Source of the DNA: an uncultured Veillonella sp.
Lineage (GTDB): Bacteria > Bacillota > Negativicutes > Veillonellales > Veillonellaceae
Direction of reading: 5' to 3'
Assembly: GCF_934190855.1 (NCBI RefSeq)
Contig: NZ_CAKPTN010000036.1
Location: 1-13,211 of the forward strand
Length of the DNA stretch: 13,211 bases
Positions 6,148 to 13,211 of the stretch are shown here, piece by piece (positions within the stretch are counted from its first letter, which is position 1; every line of letters starts with the position of its first letter). The notes beneath the pieces were generated by a model, which was not told where the DNA came from, ran no database searches, and saw only the letters and a program-made list of their open reading frames with translations. Made by a program: the position numbers and the translations under genes.

Positions 6148-7464
6148 TTATATTTTTTCTTTAACTTTTAAAGCATCCAGCTCTTCTAATGCGCGATTAG
6201 CAATTAATGCATTTTTCTCTTTTTTCTTACGTACTTTTGAAGGCCATGGATCCATAATGCCAAAGTTGACATTCATCGGTTGGAAATTAGAGCCTTCGTA
6301 GTTAGAAATATAGTGGCTAAGAGAACCAATAGCCGTCGTTTTAGGGAAGTCAATAAATGAACGTTCCTCTAAATAACGTTCTACTTGAAGACCTACCATG
6401 AGGCCACTGGCAGCAGATTCTAAATAGCCTTCTACGCCTGTCATTTGACCAGCAAAGAATAGACGTGGTTCCTTTTTAAGTTGGAATGCATGATTCAATA
6501 ACTCAGGAGAATTAATATAGGTATTGCGATGCATGACACCATAACGGATAAATTCAGCATTTTCAAGACCTGGAATCATACCGAATACACGCTTTTGTTC
6601 GCCCCATTTTAAATGAGTTTGGAAGCCTACCAAGTTAAACATGGTACCTTCTTTATTTTCCTTACGCAATTGTACTACTGCATAAGACTCCTCATTGGTA
6701 CGTTTATCCACTAAGCCAACTGGTTTTAGTGGACCATAGCGCAATGTATCTTCTCCACGGCTCGCCATAATCTCTACAGGCATACAACCTTCAAAGTAGA
6801 TTTCCTTTTCAAAATCCTTTGGCTGCACAGCTTCAGCTGTAGTAAGCTCATACCAGAATGCTTTGTATTCCTCTTCTGTCATAGGACAGTTAAGGTAATC
6901 AGCATCGCCTTTGTCATAACGAGAAGCGGCAAATACTTTATCGTAATTCAAAGATTCTGCCGTAACGATAGGTGCTGCTGCATCGTAGAAATAAAAGCCA
7001 GTTTCACCAGTTAAGGCTTTAATCTTATCCCCTAATGCTTCAGACGTGAGGGGACCAGAAGCAAAGATAACAGTACCTTCGGCAGGTATATCAGTTACCT
7101 CTTCGTGATGAACTGTAATATTAGGATGACCTTTTACCTTCTTCGTCACCATTTCACTAAATAAATGACGATCAACGGCCAAGGCACCACCGGCAGGTAC
7201 AGCAGTTGCGTCAGCACATTCCATAATAAGGGAGCCTAAACGACGCATTTCTTCTTTTAAAAGACCTACTGCATTTTCAATATTGCCAGCTCGCAATGAG
7301 TTACTACATACGAGCTCTGCAAATTGATCTGTTTGGTGCGCAGGAGAACTCTTTACAGGGCGCATTTCATATAAGTCTACATGAATGCCACGGTTAGCGA
7401 GTTGCCAAGCCGCCTCAGAACCTGCTAGGCCCGCACCAATAACAATAACATTTTTATTATTCAC
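6148..7464 (-). CDS. trmFO: Folate/FAD-dependent tRNA (m5U54) methyltransferase TrmFO
   Basis: Makes 5-methyluridine at position 54 of the tRNA T-loop, using methylenetetrahydrofolate as carbon donor and FADH2 as reductant. The 438-residue protein is full length. An N-terminal Rossmann FAD site, [11 protein letters not shown], is at 9-19. C53 in the family-typical [10 protein letters not shown] matches the catalytic Cys53 of Bacillus TrmFO, and C227 ([11 protein letters not shown]) matches its second conserved Cys. The C-terminal [16 protein letters not shown] stretch is also typical. It starts at GTG, 8 nt after AGAGGA (7473-7478), and overlaps the end of topA by 8 nt, so translational coupling is likely. 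In Bacillus the same topA-trmFO pair is followed by xerC, hslVU and codY; here a terminator and convergent lgt follow instead. Confidence 0.97.
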   Translation of the reverse strand: MNNKNVIVIGAGLAGSEAAWQLANRGIHVDLYEMRPVKSSPAHQTDQFAELVCSNSLRAGNIENAVGLLKEEMRRLGSLIMECADATAVPAGGALAVDRHLFSEMVTKKVKGHPNITVHHEEVTDIPAEGTVIFASGPLTSEALGDKIKALTGETGFYFYDAAAPIVTAESLNYDKVFAASRYDKGDADYLNCPMTEEEYKAFWYELTTAEAVQPKDFEKEIYFEGCMPVEIMASRGEDTLRYGPLKPVGLVDKRTNEESYAVVQLRKENKEGTMFNLVGFQTHLKWGEQKRVFGMIPGLENAEFIRYGVMHRNTYINSPELLNHAFQLKKEPRLFFAGQMTGVEGYLESAASGLMVGLQVERYLEERSFIDFPKTTAIGSLSHYISNYEGSNFQPMNVNFGIMDPWPSKVRKKKEKNALIANRALEELDALKVKEKI

Positions 7465-9856
7465 CTATTGTTTCCTCTTTTTTAGCTTTGCTAGATTTTT
7501 TAGATTTCTTAGACTCTTTAGTTTTTTTAGATTCTTTTACAGTTTCTTCACTAGCTTCACTCTTTTTCTTTCTTGTTTTCTTTGGTGGTCTAGTTGGACA
7601 TGTTTCATTGGAACAGAACTTTTTAGTTGTACCGTTTTTATATGTATTTTCAACCATAATAGAACCACATGTATCACAGAATTCATGGGTTGGTTTATCC
7701 CATAATGTAAAGTCACATTGTGGGTATCGATTACAGCCGTAGAACAAACGACCACGACGAGACTTACGCTCTACGATTTCCCCTTCCTTACATTTAGGAC
7801 AAGTTACACCTGTACCTACCGTAATAGGTTTAGTATTTTTACACTCTGGGAAGTTAGAACATGCAAGGAACTTGCCGTAGCGACCAAATTTATATACCAT
7901 TGGGCTATTACAAAGTTCACAGGTCTCGTCACTTTCCATAGATGCAATTTCAATTCGATCTACATCGCTCGCATCTTCTAACTCTTTCGCAAATACCTCG
8001 TAGAAGTCAGATAATACTTTTACATACGTATCCTTGCCAGATGCAATAGCATCAAGCTCTTCTTCAAGATCTCGCGTAAAGCCAGTGTTGATGATTTTTT
8101 CAAAGTACGCTATCAAGAAGTCTACTACTACAAAGCCTAACTCTGTAGGAACAAATTGTTTATTCGTATTCTCCACATAGTTACGACTAACGATAGTATC
8201 TAGAATTGGTGCATACGTACTAGGACGACCAATACCAAGTTCCTCTAGCGTTTTGATGAGGCTCGCCTCGGAGTAACGTGGAGGTGGTTGCGTGAAATGT
8301 TGTTCCGGCAATACCTCTACCGTATGGGCTGCATCATTCTTTTTAAGGGCAGGCAGTTGAGGTGCATCCTCTTTTTTCGTATCTTCATAAACAGCACTAA
8401 AGCCAGGGAAGATAACACGAGAGCCCGTCGCTTTAAATGTATAATCATCTTGAACGGTCAACTCAATCGTTGTAGATTCATTTTGTTGTGGTGCCATTTG
8501 GCTCGCCATAAAACGATTCCAAATCAACGTATAAAGCTTAAGCTCATCACGACTTAAGAACGGCTCAACCATTTTAGGTGTTAACTCGAGAGATGTAGGA
8601 CGAATCGCCTCATGCGCATCTTGAGCAGAACCTTTAGAGCCGTACACATTTGGTTTAGATGGATAATAATCTTCCCCATAATTACGAATAATAAAGTCCT
8701 TAGCCGTTTCTTGCATCTCTTTAGATATACGCGTAGAGTCTGTACGCATGTACGTAATCAAACCTACGTGGCCATAAGAACCAATTTCAAGACCTTCGTA
8801 AAGATGTTGGGCAATCATCATGGTACGCTTCGCACCAAAGTTCAATTTACGCACCCCATCTTGTTGCAACGTAGACGTTGTAAACGGAGGTGCCGCTTTA
8901 CGAGAACGCTTACGCTTTTCAATATTTGTCACTACTGCATCGGCTCCGCCAATAGCATCTACTACGGCTTGTGCTTCACTTTCAGTAGTAATATCGATTT
9001 TCTCGCCTTTAATATGAGTCAATTCCGCTGTGAAAGCCTCTTTTTTAGGCGTTTCAAAATTGCCTTCAATGGTCCAGTATTCTTGTGGCACGAAAGCTTG
9101 AATTTCGCGCTCTCTTTCACAGATAAGTCGAACTGCAACAGATTGTACGCGACCCGCACTAAGGCCTTTGCAAACCTTTTTCCATAATAAAGGACTCAAT
9201 TTATAGCCTACGATACGGTCTAATACACGGCGTGCTTGTTGCGCATCTACCATGTTCATATCGATAGTACGAGGAGATTCTAAAGCCTCTGCTACAGCAT
9301 TTTTAGTAATCTCATTGAACGTAATACGGCACGTAGATTTAGGATCCACATTAAGAATATACGCTAAATGCCAAGAAATAGCTTCCCCTTCGCGGTCAGG
9401 GTCAGTTGCGAGCAATACAGCGCTGCTTTCATCGGCATAGGAAACGAGTTCATCAATAACCTTTTTACGAGTAACCAAGTTGCTATAACGGGGCGTAAAA
9501 TCATGTTCGATATCGATGCCCATTTGAGACTTTGGCAAATCTCGTAAGTGGCCCATACTCGCCTTTACGACGTAGTTAGGACCTAAGAATTTTTCAATTG
9601 TTTTAGATTTAGCAGGAGACTCTACGATAACCAATACTTTGCCATCAGGATTATATACGCGTGGTTCACGTTGCTCTGGTGGCATGGAGGTTTGCAATAC
9701 GGATTTATCACGTACGATACCCATTGGAGTAAGGGCTTCTTTAGCAACCTTACGCTTTATGGTAGTATTTTCTTTCTTAGTACTTTTCTTTTTAGTATCT
9801 TTACTAGTACTAGCTGCTTTTGGCTCGCCAATAACGATAGATCGTTTAATGGACAA
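7457..9856 (-). CDS. topA: DNA topoisomerase I (type IA)
   Basis: Relaxes negative supercoils by transient single-strand cleavage. I place the start at TTG (9854-9856), 8 nt after AGGAG; an in-frame GTG three codons earlier (9863-9865) overlaps that AGGAG and is unlikely. The residue numbers below count from that GTG. The Toprim domain begins near 76 ([15 protein letters not shown]82) with [14 protein letters not shown] (153-166) supplying the metal-binding acids. The nucleophile is Y372 in [14 protein letters not shown]. Three Cys4 zinc ribbons lie in the C-terminus: C649/C652/C669/C675, C689/C692/C711/C717 and C730/C733/C751/C756. About 75 residues precede the Toprim domain, Lys-rich at 22-43, and a Lys/Ser/Glu-rich tail follows at 762-798. 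Most family members start close to the Toprim domain. The gene overlaps dprA upstream and trmFO downstream, which implies one mRNA. Confidence 0.96.
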   Translation of the reverse strand: MSIKRSIVIGEPKAASTSKDTKKKSTKKENTTIKRKVAKEALTPMGIVRDKSVLQTSMPPEQREPRVYNPDGKVLVIVESPAKSKTIEKFLGPNYVVKASMGHLRDLPKSQMGIDIEHDFTPRYSNLVTRKKVIDELVSYADESSAVLLATDPDREGEAISWHLAYILNVDPKSTCRITFNEITKNAVAEALESPRTIDMNMVDAQQARRVLDRIVGYKLSPLLWKKVCKGLSAGRVQSVAVRLICEREREIQAFVPQEYWTIEGNFETPKKEAFTAELTHIKGEKIDITTESEAQAVVDAIGGADAVVTNIEKRKRSRKAAPPFTTSTLQQDGVRKLNFGAKRTMMIAQHLYEGLEIGSYGHVGLITYMRTDSTRISKEMQETAKDFIIRNYGEDYYPSKPNVYGSKGSAQDAHEAIRPTSLELTPKMVEPFLSRDELKLYTLIWNRFMASQMAPQQNESTTIELTVQDDYTFKATGSRVIFPGFSAVYEDTKKEDAPQLPALKKNDAAHTVEVLPEQHFTQPPPRYSEASLIKTLEELGIGRPSTYAPILDTIVSRNYVENTNKQFVPTELGFVVVDFLIAYFEKIINTGFTRDLEEELDAIASGKDTYVKVLSDFYEVFAKELEDASDVDRIEIASMESDETCELCNSPMVYKFGRYGKFLACSNFPECKNTKPITVGTGVTCPKCKEGEIVERKSRRGRLFYGCNRYPQCDFTLWDKPTHEFCDTCGSIMVENTYKNGTTKKFCSNETCPTRPPKKTRKKKSEASEETVKESKKTKESKKSKKSSKAKKEETIGE

Positions 9857-11072
9857 GTATATCACTCCTAGTCATATTAATATAGCCTCTCGGCGGATGA
9901 TTCTCTATAGCCCCTTCCATTTCTAACTCAAGTAATAAGGGCTGCAGTTGTTGTAATGGAATAGAGGTCGCTTTCAAAATATCACTAACCGTGATACATC
10001 GATCATGAGGTATTTCGCTCAAGATTAGACTCCTATCCACATTAAAGCTTAACATAGAGAGCCCTTGTGTATCAACACCTTGACTATGATTCCCTATTTG
10101 ATTACTATCTTTTACACCCAAAGTATCTCTTTTATTTGGTGGTGAAAGTTTTTCTTTATTACTAAACATTTCTCGCAAGGTTAAATGATATTCCTTAACG
10201 ATGTCCTCATAACCAGTTAATACAAAGGCTCCATTACGCATAAGGTATTTATTACCATCCGCCGTATGATCTAATAAATTACAAGGCACCACAAATACAT
10301 CTCGCCCCTCGCTAACAGCCATATCTGCTGTGATGAGAGAACCACTACTTGCTTTTGCCTCTACTACGATTACGCCTCTACTAAGGCCGCTAATTATACG
10401 ATTACGAGCAGGGAAATGTTTAGCCGATGGTGGCGTACCAGGTGGGTATTCCGATAAAAGCAAACCATTGTTTTGTAAGATGCGGTCAAATAATTTTGAA
10501 TTCTCTCGTGGATACGCTATATCTAGGCCACACCCCATGACTACAATTCCGTATCCCTGACTCGCCAATAACCCTTCATGACCATGAGCGTCGATACCTC
10601 GTGCGCCACCACTGACAATAATAGTACTGTATTTACCGAGTTCTTTACCAAGCATTCTCGCTACATTGCGTCCGTACAACGAACAACGCCGTGCTCCCAC
10701 AAGGGCAATGCGGTTTAACCGTTTGTCTAAAAGGGCTCTATTCCCCCTCATAAACAATATAGCGGGCGGATTATAGATATGATTTAAAATAGATGGAAAA
10801 TCTTTATCTAAAAAGGTAGTAAAATCCATCTTATATTCGTCTATTTTATGAATAATATAATCTAACCTTTCATCTTTAGCCGATGATGCTATAGCTCGTT
10901 TATCAGAGGCAGAAATATGTGTATAAGGCTTTAATTTTTCAACCTTCTTAACGGCTTGCCAAGCATCATAAGGGGACCCAAAATCCTCTATAAAACGCCG
11001 TACATGTGTGGCTCCCACATTATATAAACTTTGCAAGCCTGCAATATAAATATTATCATCGTATCTAGTCAT
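9846..11072 (-). CDS. dprA: DNA processing protein DprA (Smf)
   Basis: Binds incoming single-stranded DNA during natural transformation and loads RecA on it. The 408-residue protein has the full layout: an N-terminal helical SAM-like region (1-80), an extended Rossmann domain (about 85-300) and a C-terminal winged-helix-type domain (about 345-400) joined by a polar linker (308-340). Family motifs are VGARRCSLYG (125-134), SGGARGIDAHGHEG (154-167), FPARNRIISGLS (220-231) and VVEAKASSGSLITAD (236-250). The ATG is 8 nt past the comM stop codon, with AGGTG at 11078-11082, and the 3' end overlaps the topA start, so it sits inside one operon. DprA is widespread even in species not known to be competent, but its place directly after comM supports a transformation role. 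Confidence 0.96.
   Translation of the reverse strand: MTRYDDNIYIAGLQSLYNVGATHVRRFIEDFGSPYDAWQAVKKVEKLKPYTHISASDKRAIASSAKDERLDYIIHKIDEYKMDFTTFLDKDFPSILNHIYNPPAILFMRGNRALLDKRLNRIALVGARRCSLYGRNVARMLGKELGKYSTIIVSGGARGIDAHGHEGLLASQGYGIVVMGCGLDIAYPRENSKLFDRILQNNGLLLSEYPPGTPPSAKHFPARNRIISGLSRGVIVVEAKASSGSLITADMAVSEGRDVFVVPCNLLDHTADGNKYLMRNGAFVLTGYEDIVKEYHLTLREMFSNKEKLSPPNKRDTLGVKDSNQIGNHSQGVDTQGLSMLSFNVDRSLILSEIPHDRCITVSDILKATSIPLQQLQPLLLELEMEGAIENHPPRGYINMTRSDILVH
9865..9869 (-). promoter_or_regulatory. Ribosome binding site that fixes the TTG start of topA
   Basis: AGGAG on the minus strand lies inside the last codons of dprA, 8 nt before a TTG. The alternative GTG begins on the last base of this AGGAG and could not use it. 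The internal ATGs (codons 48 and 61) have no matching site, so TTG is favoured. Confidence 0.7.
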
Positions 11073-11080
11073 CTCTACAC

Positions 11081-12637
11081 CTATTTACCTGTTCTAAACA
11101 ACATGGCCTCAGAAATATGATGTGGCTCTACTTGTGGATTTCCCTCAAGGTCTGCTATGGTACGAGCCACCTTTAATATGCGATCAAAGGCCCTTCCACT
11201 TAAATGGAAATGGTCAAATATATTGCCTAATACACTCCAGGCCTTATCCGTAATATTACATAGCTCGCTTATGGCCTTGTGAGGTACAGCTCCATTAGAG
11301 TTAAACTCTAAACCTTCATAACGTTTCTGTTGTAAAAGAGTTGCTAAAATAACTTGCTCTCTCATACTTTCACTTGTCATAGTAGACGTCGAATTATCTA
11401 ATAATTGTTCTAACGTAGGCCTTTCAACGGGAATGTGTAAATCAATTCGGTCCATAATAGGACCAGACAAGCGTTGCTGATAGTTTTTGACCATCGTTTC
11501 AGAACATATGCATTCCTTATGTGGATCATGGTAGTAACCACATGGACATGGATTGGCCGCCAGAATACAAATAAAATTGGCAGGATATATATAATTACCT
11601 TGAGACCTATTGATAGTAATTGTGCGAGACTCTAAGGGCTGCCTTAGGGCGTCAATAACTTGACGCTGAAACTCTGGTGCCTCATCCATGAATAAAACAC
11701 CGCAATGAGCAAGTGTGACCTCCCCAGGACGACCCTGTATACCTCCGCCCATCATACTCGCTAACGTCGCCGTATGATGAGGATGCCTAAAAGGCCTAGC
11801 TGTAACAAGTCCCTTATCACCGAGTAAACCGATCACATCTTGTATACGGCTTACCTCAACCATCTCATTCCAAGTCATAGGTGGCAATATGGTCGGTAAT
11901 CGTTCAGCCATCATCGTTTTACCACCACCAGGAGGACCTATCATAATACAATGATGATGCCCTGCAGCACTGATCAGCATAGCCCGTTTACCTAACTCTT
12001 GACCTTGTACATCGCCAAAATCTACACCATACGTATTATTGTTTAAATTACTAATTTCATCCGTTAGTATCTTATTTTTTGAGAAATTTGAAATGGATTT
12101 AGACTTAGTTTGGCCTTCTAAAACTGTAATAATATCCTCTAATGATGATTCACCATAAATAGTTAGATTTGGAATAGCTTTTAAAGTATTTCCATTTTCT
12201 ACGCTTGTATATATAGTGGAGTAATTAGCCTCTAATCCTGCCAATGACATCGCCAAGGTTCCAAAGGTCGGTAGCAGTGAACCATCTAAGGCTAGCTCTC
12301 CCATAAATAAACTATTATCTAATAAAGCTGAGATTTTAGTTTTACGCCCCTTTATTTGCCCCGATGCGAACAGAACCCCTAACGCGATAGCTAAATCGAG
12401 TCCTGCACTACTTTTACGAATTGTAGCAGGTGCTAGATTTACTACGATACGTCTCATAGGGAATTCATAGCCACTATTTTTTATAGCAGCCCTCACCCTT
12501 TCGCGCGCTTCCTTTACTGACTGATTCGGCAGACCTACGATATCAAAGACAGGTAAACCTTGCGATATATCGACCTCTACCGTAATAATGCATCCATCTA
12601 TGCCATGTAAGGTGGCTCCATATAGTTTTGCATACAT
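11081..12637 (-). CDS. comM: ComM/YifB-family AAA+ ATPase (Mg-chelatase-like)
   Basis: Hexameric AAA+ helicase; the Vibrio and Haemophilus ComM proteins drive branch migration that extends integration of transforming DNA. I start it at ATG 12635-12637 (MYAKLYGATLHGIDG, the family's usual N-terminus), 6 nt after TGAGG; an in-frame GTG seven codons earlier has no ribosome binding site and overlaps yraN. The resulting 518-residue length is normal. In this numbering the N-terminal Lon-S5-like fold covers about 1-170 (SAGLDLAIALGVL). Walker A is GPPGGGKT (234-241) and Walker B VLFMDE (314-319). The segment NPCPCG through CIC (362-378) carries four Cys that could bind zinc, and SGPIMDRIDL (391-400) holds the Arg of sensor/finger type. 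The C-terminal Mg_chelatase_C domain closes with LSGRAFDRILKVARTIADL. It is not a true magnesium chelatase: no tetrapyrrole genes are nearby. Confidence 0.95.
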   Translation of the reverse strand: MYAKLYGATLHGIDGCIITVEVDISQGLPVFDIVGLPNQSVKEARERVRAAIKNSGYEFPMRRIVVNLAPATIRKSSAGLDLAIALGVLFASGQIKGRKTKISALLDNSLFMGELALDGSLLPTFGTLAMSLAGLEANYSTIYTSVENGNTLKAIPNLTIYGESSLEDIITVLEGQTKSKSISNFSKNKILTDEISNLNNNTYGVDFGDVQGQELGKRAMLISAAGHHHCIMIGPPGGGKTMMAERLPTILPPMTWNEMVEVSRIQDVIGLLGDKGLVTARPFRHPHHTATLASMMGGGIQGRPGEVTLAHCGVLFMDEAPEFQRQVIDALRQPLESRTITINRSQGNYIYPANFICILAANPCPCGYYHDPHKECICSETMVKNYQQRLSGPIMDRIDLHIPVERPTLEQLLDNSTSTMTSESMREQVILATLLQQKRYEGLEFNSNGAVPHKAISELCNITDKAWSVLGNIFDHFHLSGRAFDRILKVARTIADLEGNPQVEPHHISEAMLFRTGK

Positions 12638-12643
12638 AAGAAA

Positions 12644-12648
12644 CCTCA
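12644..12648 (-). promoter_or_regulatory. Ribosome binding site that fixes the comM start
   Basis: TGAGG on the minus strand lies 6 nt before the ATG at 12635-12637, between the yraN stop codon and comM. It supports that ATG over the upstream in-frame GTG at 12656-12658. Confidence 0.7.
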
Positions 12649-13047
12649 CTAAAAGCACTGCGGCAAATAATGGATAGAACTTTGAAAGTCCTCGTGAAGA
12701 TACACCTCTATTACATCAAAGGATATTTCCTTCCAGTGTCGTTTCTTTTGATGTAAATCATATAAAAATAACATGGCAGCTCGTTTAATATGCTTTTGTT
12801 TCTTTTTAGTGACCGCCTCACGTGCTAATCCATGTTGCATGCCACGACGGGCTTTAATTTCAATAAAGTGATACACTAAATCACGTTTCGCAATGATATC
12901 AATTTCGCCTAATCTCGTTCGATAATTTGTATCTACTACGGTAAGACCTAGCTTTTCAATATACTGAGTAGCAACGCGTTCTCCCCATTTACCAAGCTCT
13001 TTAGAGTCAAGTTCATTAAAGGCTTTACCTGTACTGATCGTTTTCAT
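12649..13047 (-). CDS. yraN: UPF0102 (YraN) family protein, predicted nuclease fold
   Basis: Small soluble protein of the UPF0102 family, whose fold belongs to the restriction-endonuclease-like (PD-(D/E)xK) group; its biological role is not established. The 132 residues show the family pattern in order: LGKWGERVATQYIEKLG (18-34), NYRTRLGEIDIIA (41-53) with the conserved Glu and Asp, HFIEIKAR (60-67) as the E-x-K strand, and ISFDVIEV near 108-115. The active-site-like residues of a PD-(D/E)xK nuclease (E48, D50, E63, K65) are therefore present. It starts at ATG after AGGAGG (13053-13058, 5-nt spacing) and ends 11 nt before the comM ATG. Leading a ComM-DprA-TopA operon, it may act on DNA in repair or transformation, but that is inference from neighbours. 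Confidence 0.92.
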   Translation of the reverse strand: MKTISTGKAFNELDSKELGKWGERVATQYIEKLGLTVVDTNYRTRLGEIDIIAKRDLVYHFIEIKARRGMQHGLAREAVTKKKQKHIKRAAMLFLYDLHQKKRHWKEISFDVIEVYLHEDFQSSIHYLPQCF

Positions 13048-13090
13048 ATATACCTCCTCATTAAATATGTCAGCTACAATAACTCACAGA

Positions 13091-13099
13091 TTTATAACA
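13091..13099 (-). promoter_or_regulatory. Candidate extended -10 promoter for the yraN operon
   Basis: TGTTATAAA on the minus strand matches an extended -10 box at five of six core positions. It lies about 35 nt before the yraN ribosome binding site. A TTGAAA lies upstream but 21 bp away, too far for a standard -35 box. Read-through from a gene beyond the right edge is an alternative source of transcript. Confidence 0.4.
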
Positions 13100-13211
13100 T
13101 TAAAAATATCTCTAAACTTTCAACAGGTAATACTTACTTGTAGCGTAGAATATGGAGGTTATAAAAGTAAATACAAAAGAGGTTCCTAATAGTCACATAG
13201 GTGACCAATAG
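13100..13211. other. Right-edge stretch, possibly the tail of an upstream minus-strand gene
   Basis: On the minus strand, one frame enters from the window edge and stops at TAG (13186-13188) after reading IGHLCDY; a second frame stays open a little longer. Either could be the C-terminus of a preceding gene. In many Firmicutes rnhB precedes yraN, but these few residues cannot identify it. A small dyad, GTCAC (13192-13196) with GTGAC (13201-13205), lies here and has no T-tract. Confidence 0.25.

Noticed and set aside
8612..9187. A 191-codon plus-strand open frame inside topA, and other plus-strand frames across 7385-9926
   Set aside because: They lie antisense to strongly conserved TopA and TrmFO coding sequence, show no recognisable domain and have odd composition, so they are shadows.
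11081..12637. Magnesium chelatase subunit annotation for the AAA+ protein
   Set aside because: The N-terminal Lon-S5-like domain, gene size and neighbours fit ComM/YifB; the chelatase similarity is only at the AAA+ domain level.
1..13211. CRISPR arrays, tRNA or rRNA genes, prophage, toxin-antitoxin or defence systems
   Set aside because: No spaced direct repeats, no cloverleaf-like sequence in the gaps and no matching proteins were seen; all gaps are under 185 nt and the genes are housekeeping or transformation types.

Overview
The window looks like ordinary chromosome from a low-GC, diderm Firmicute of the Negativicutes, most likely Veillonella or a close relative. This rests on AT-rich DNA, Gram-positive-style Shine-Dalgarno and sigma-A-like promoter sequences, folate-dependent TrmFO in place of TrmA, and the gene order yraN-comM-dprA-topA-trmFO. 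The genus is inference; no rRNA or other marker is present to settle it.

Left edge (1-180): two hairpins. The first probably ends an unseen rightward gene; the second is a bidirectional terminator facing the dCMP deaminase gene. Left block, minus strand (181-5037, transcribed right to left): a secreted GH18 glycosidase with a long charged C-terminal tail, then leuS with its own promoter and terminator, then a ComEB-type dCMP deaminase whose ribosome binding site sits directly after the leuS terminator.

Centre (5038-6147): a divergent promoter region separates the GH18 gene from lgt, the only plus-strand gene. lgt is closed by a bidirectional terminator shared with the convergent trmFO.

Right block, minus strand (6148-13047): a tightly packed presumed operon yraN, comM, dprA, topA, trmFO. 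Gaps are at most 11 nt, dprA/topA and topA/trmFO overlap, and topA and trmFO start at TTG and GTG. The products serve DNA processing in natural transformation (ComM helicase, DprA RecA loader, and YraN, a nuclease-fold protein of uncertain role), DNA supercoiling (TopA) and tRNA m5U54 formation (TrmFO).

I found no mobile element, CRISPR array, tRNA, rRNA or recognisable new system. The points most worth a second look are the 11-residue repeats in the tail of the GH18 protein, the non-canonical motif residues in Lgt, the Lys-rich tails at both ends of TopA, inverted repeats overlapping two promoters, and the hairpin touching the dCMP deaminase ribosome binding site.
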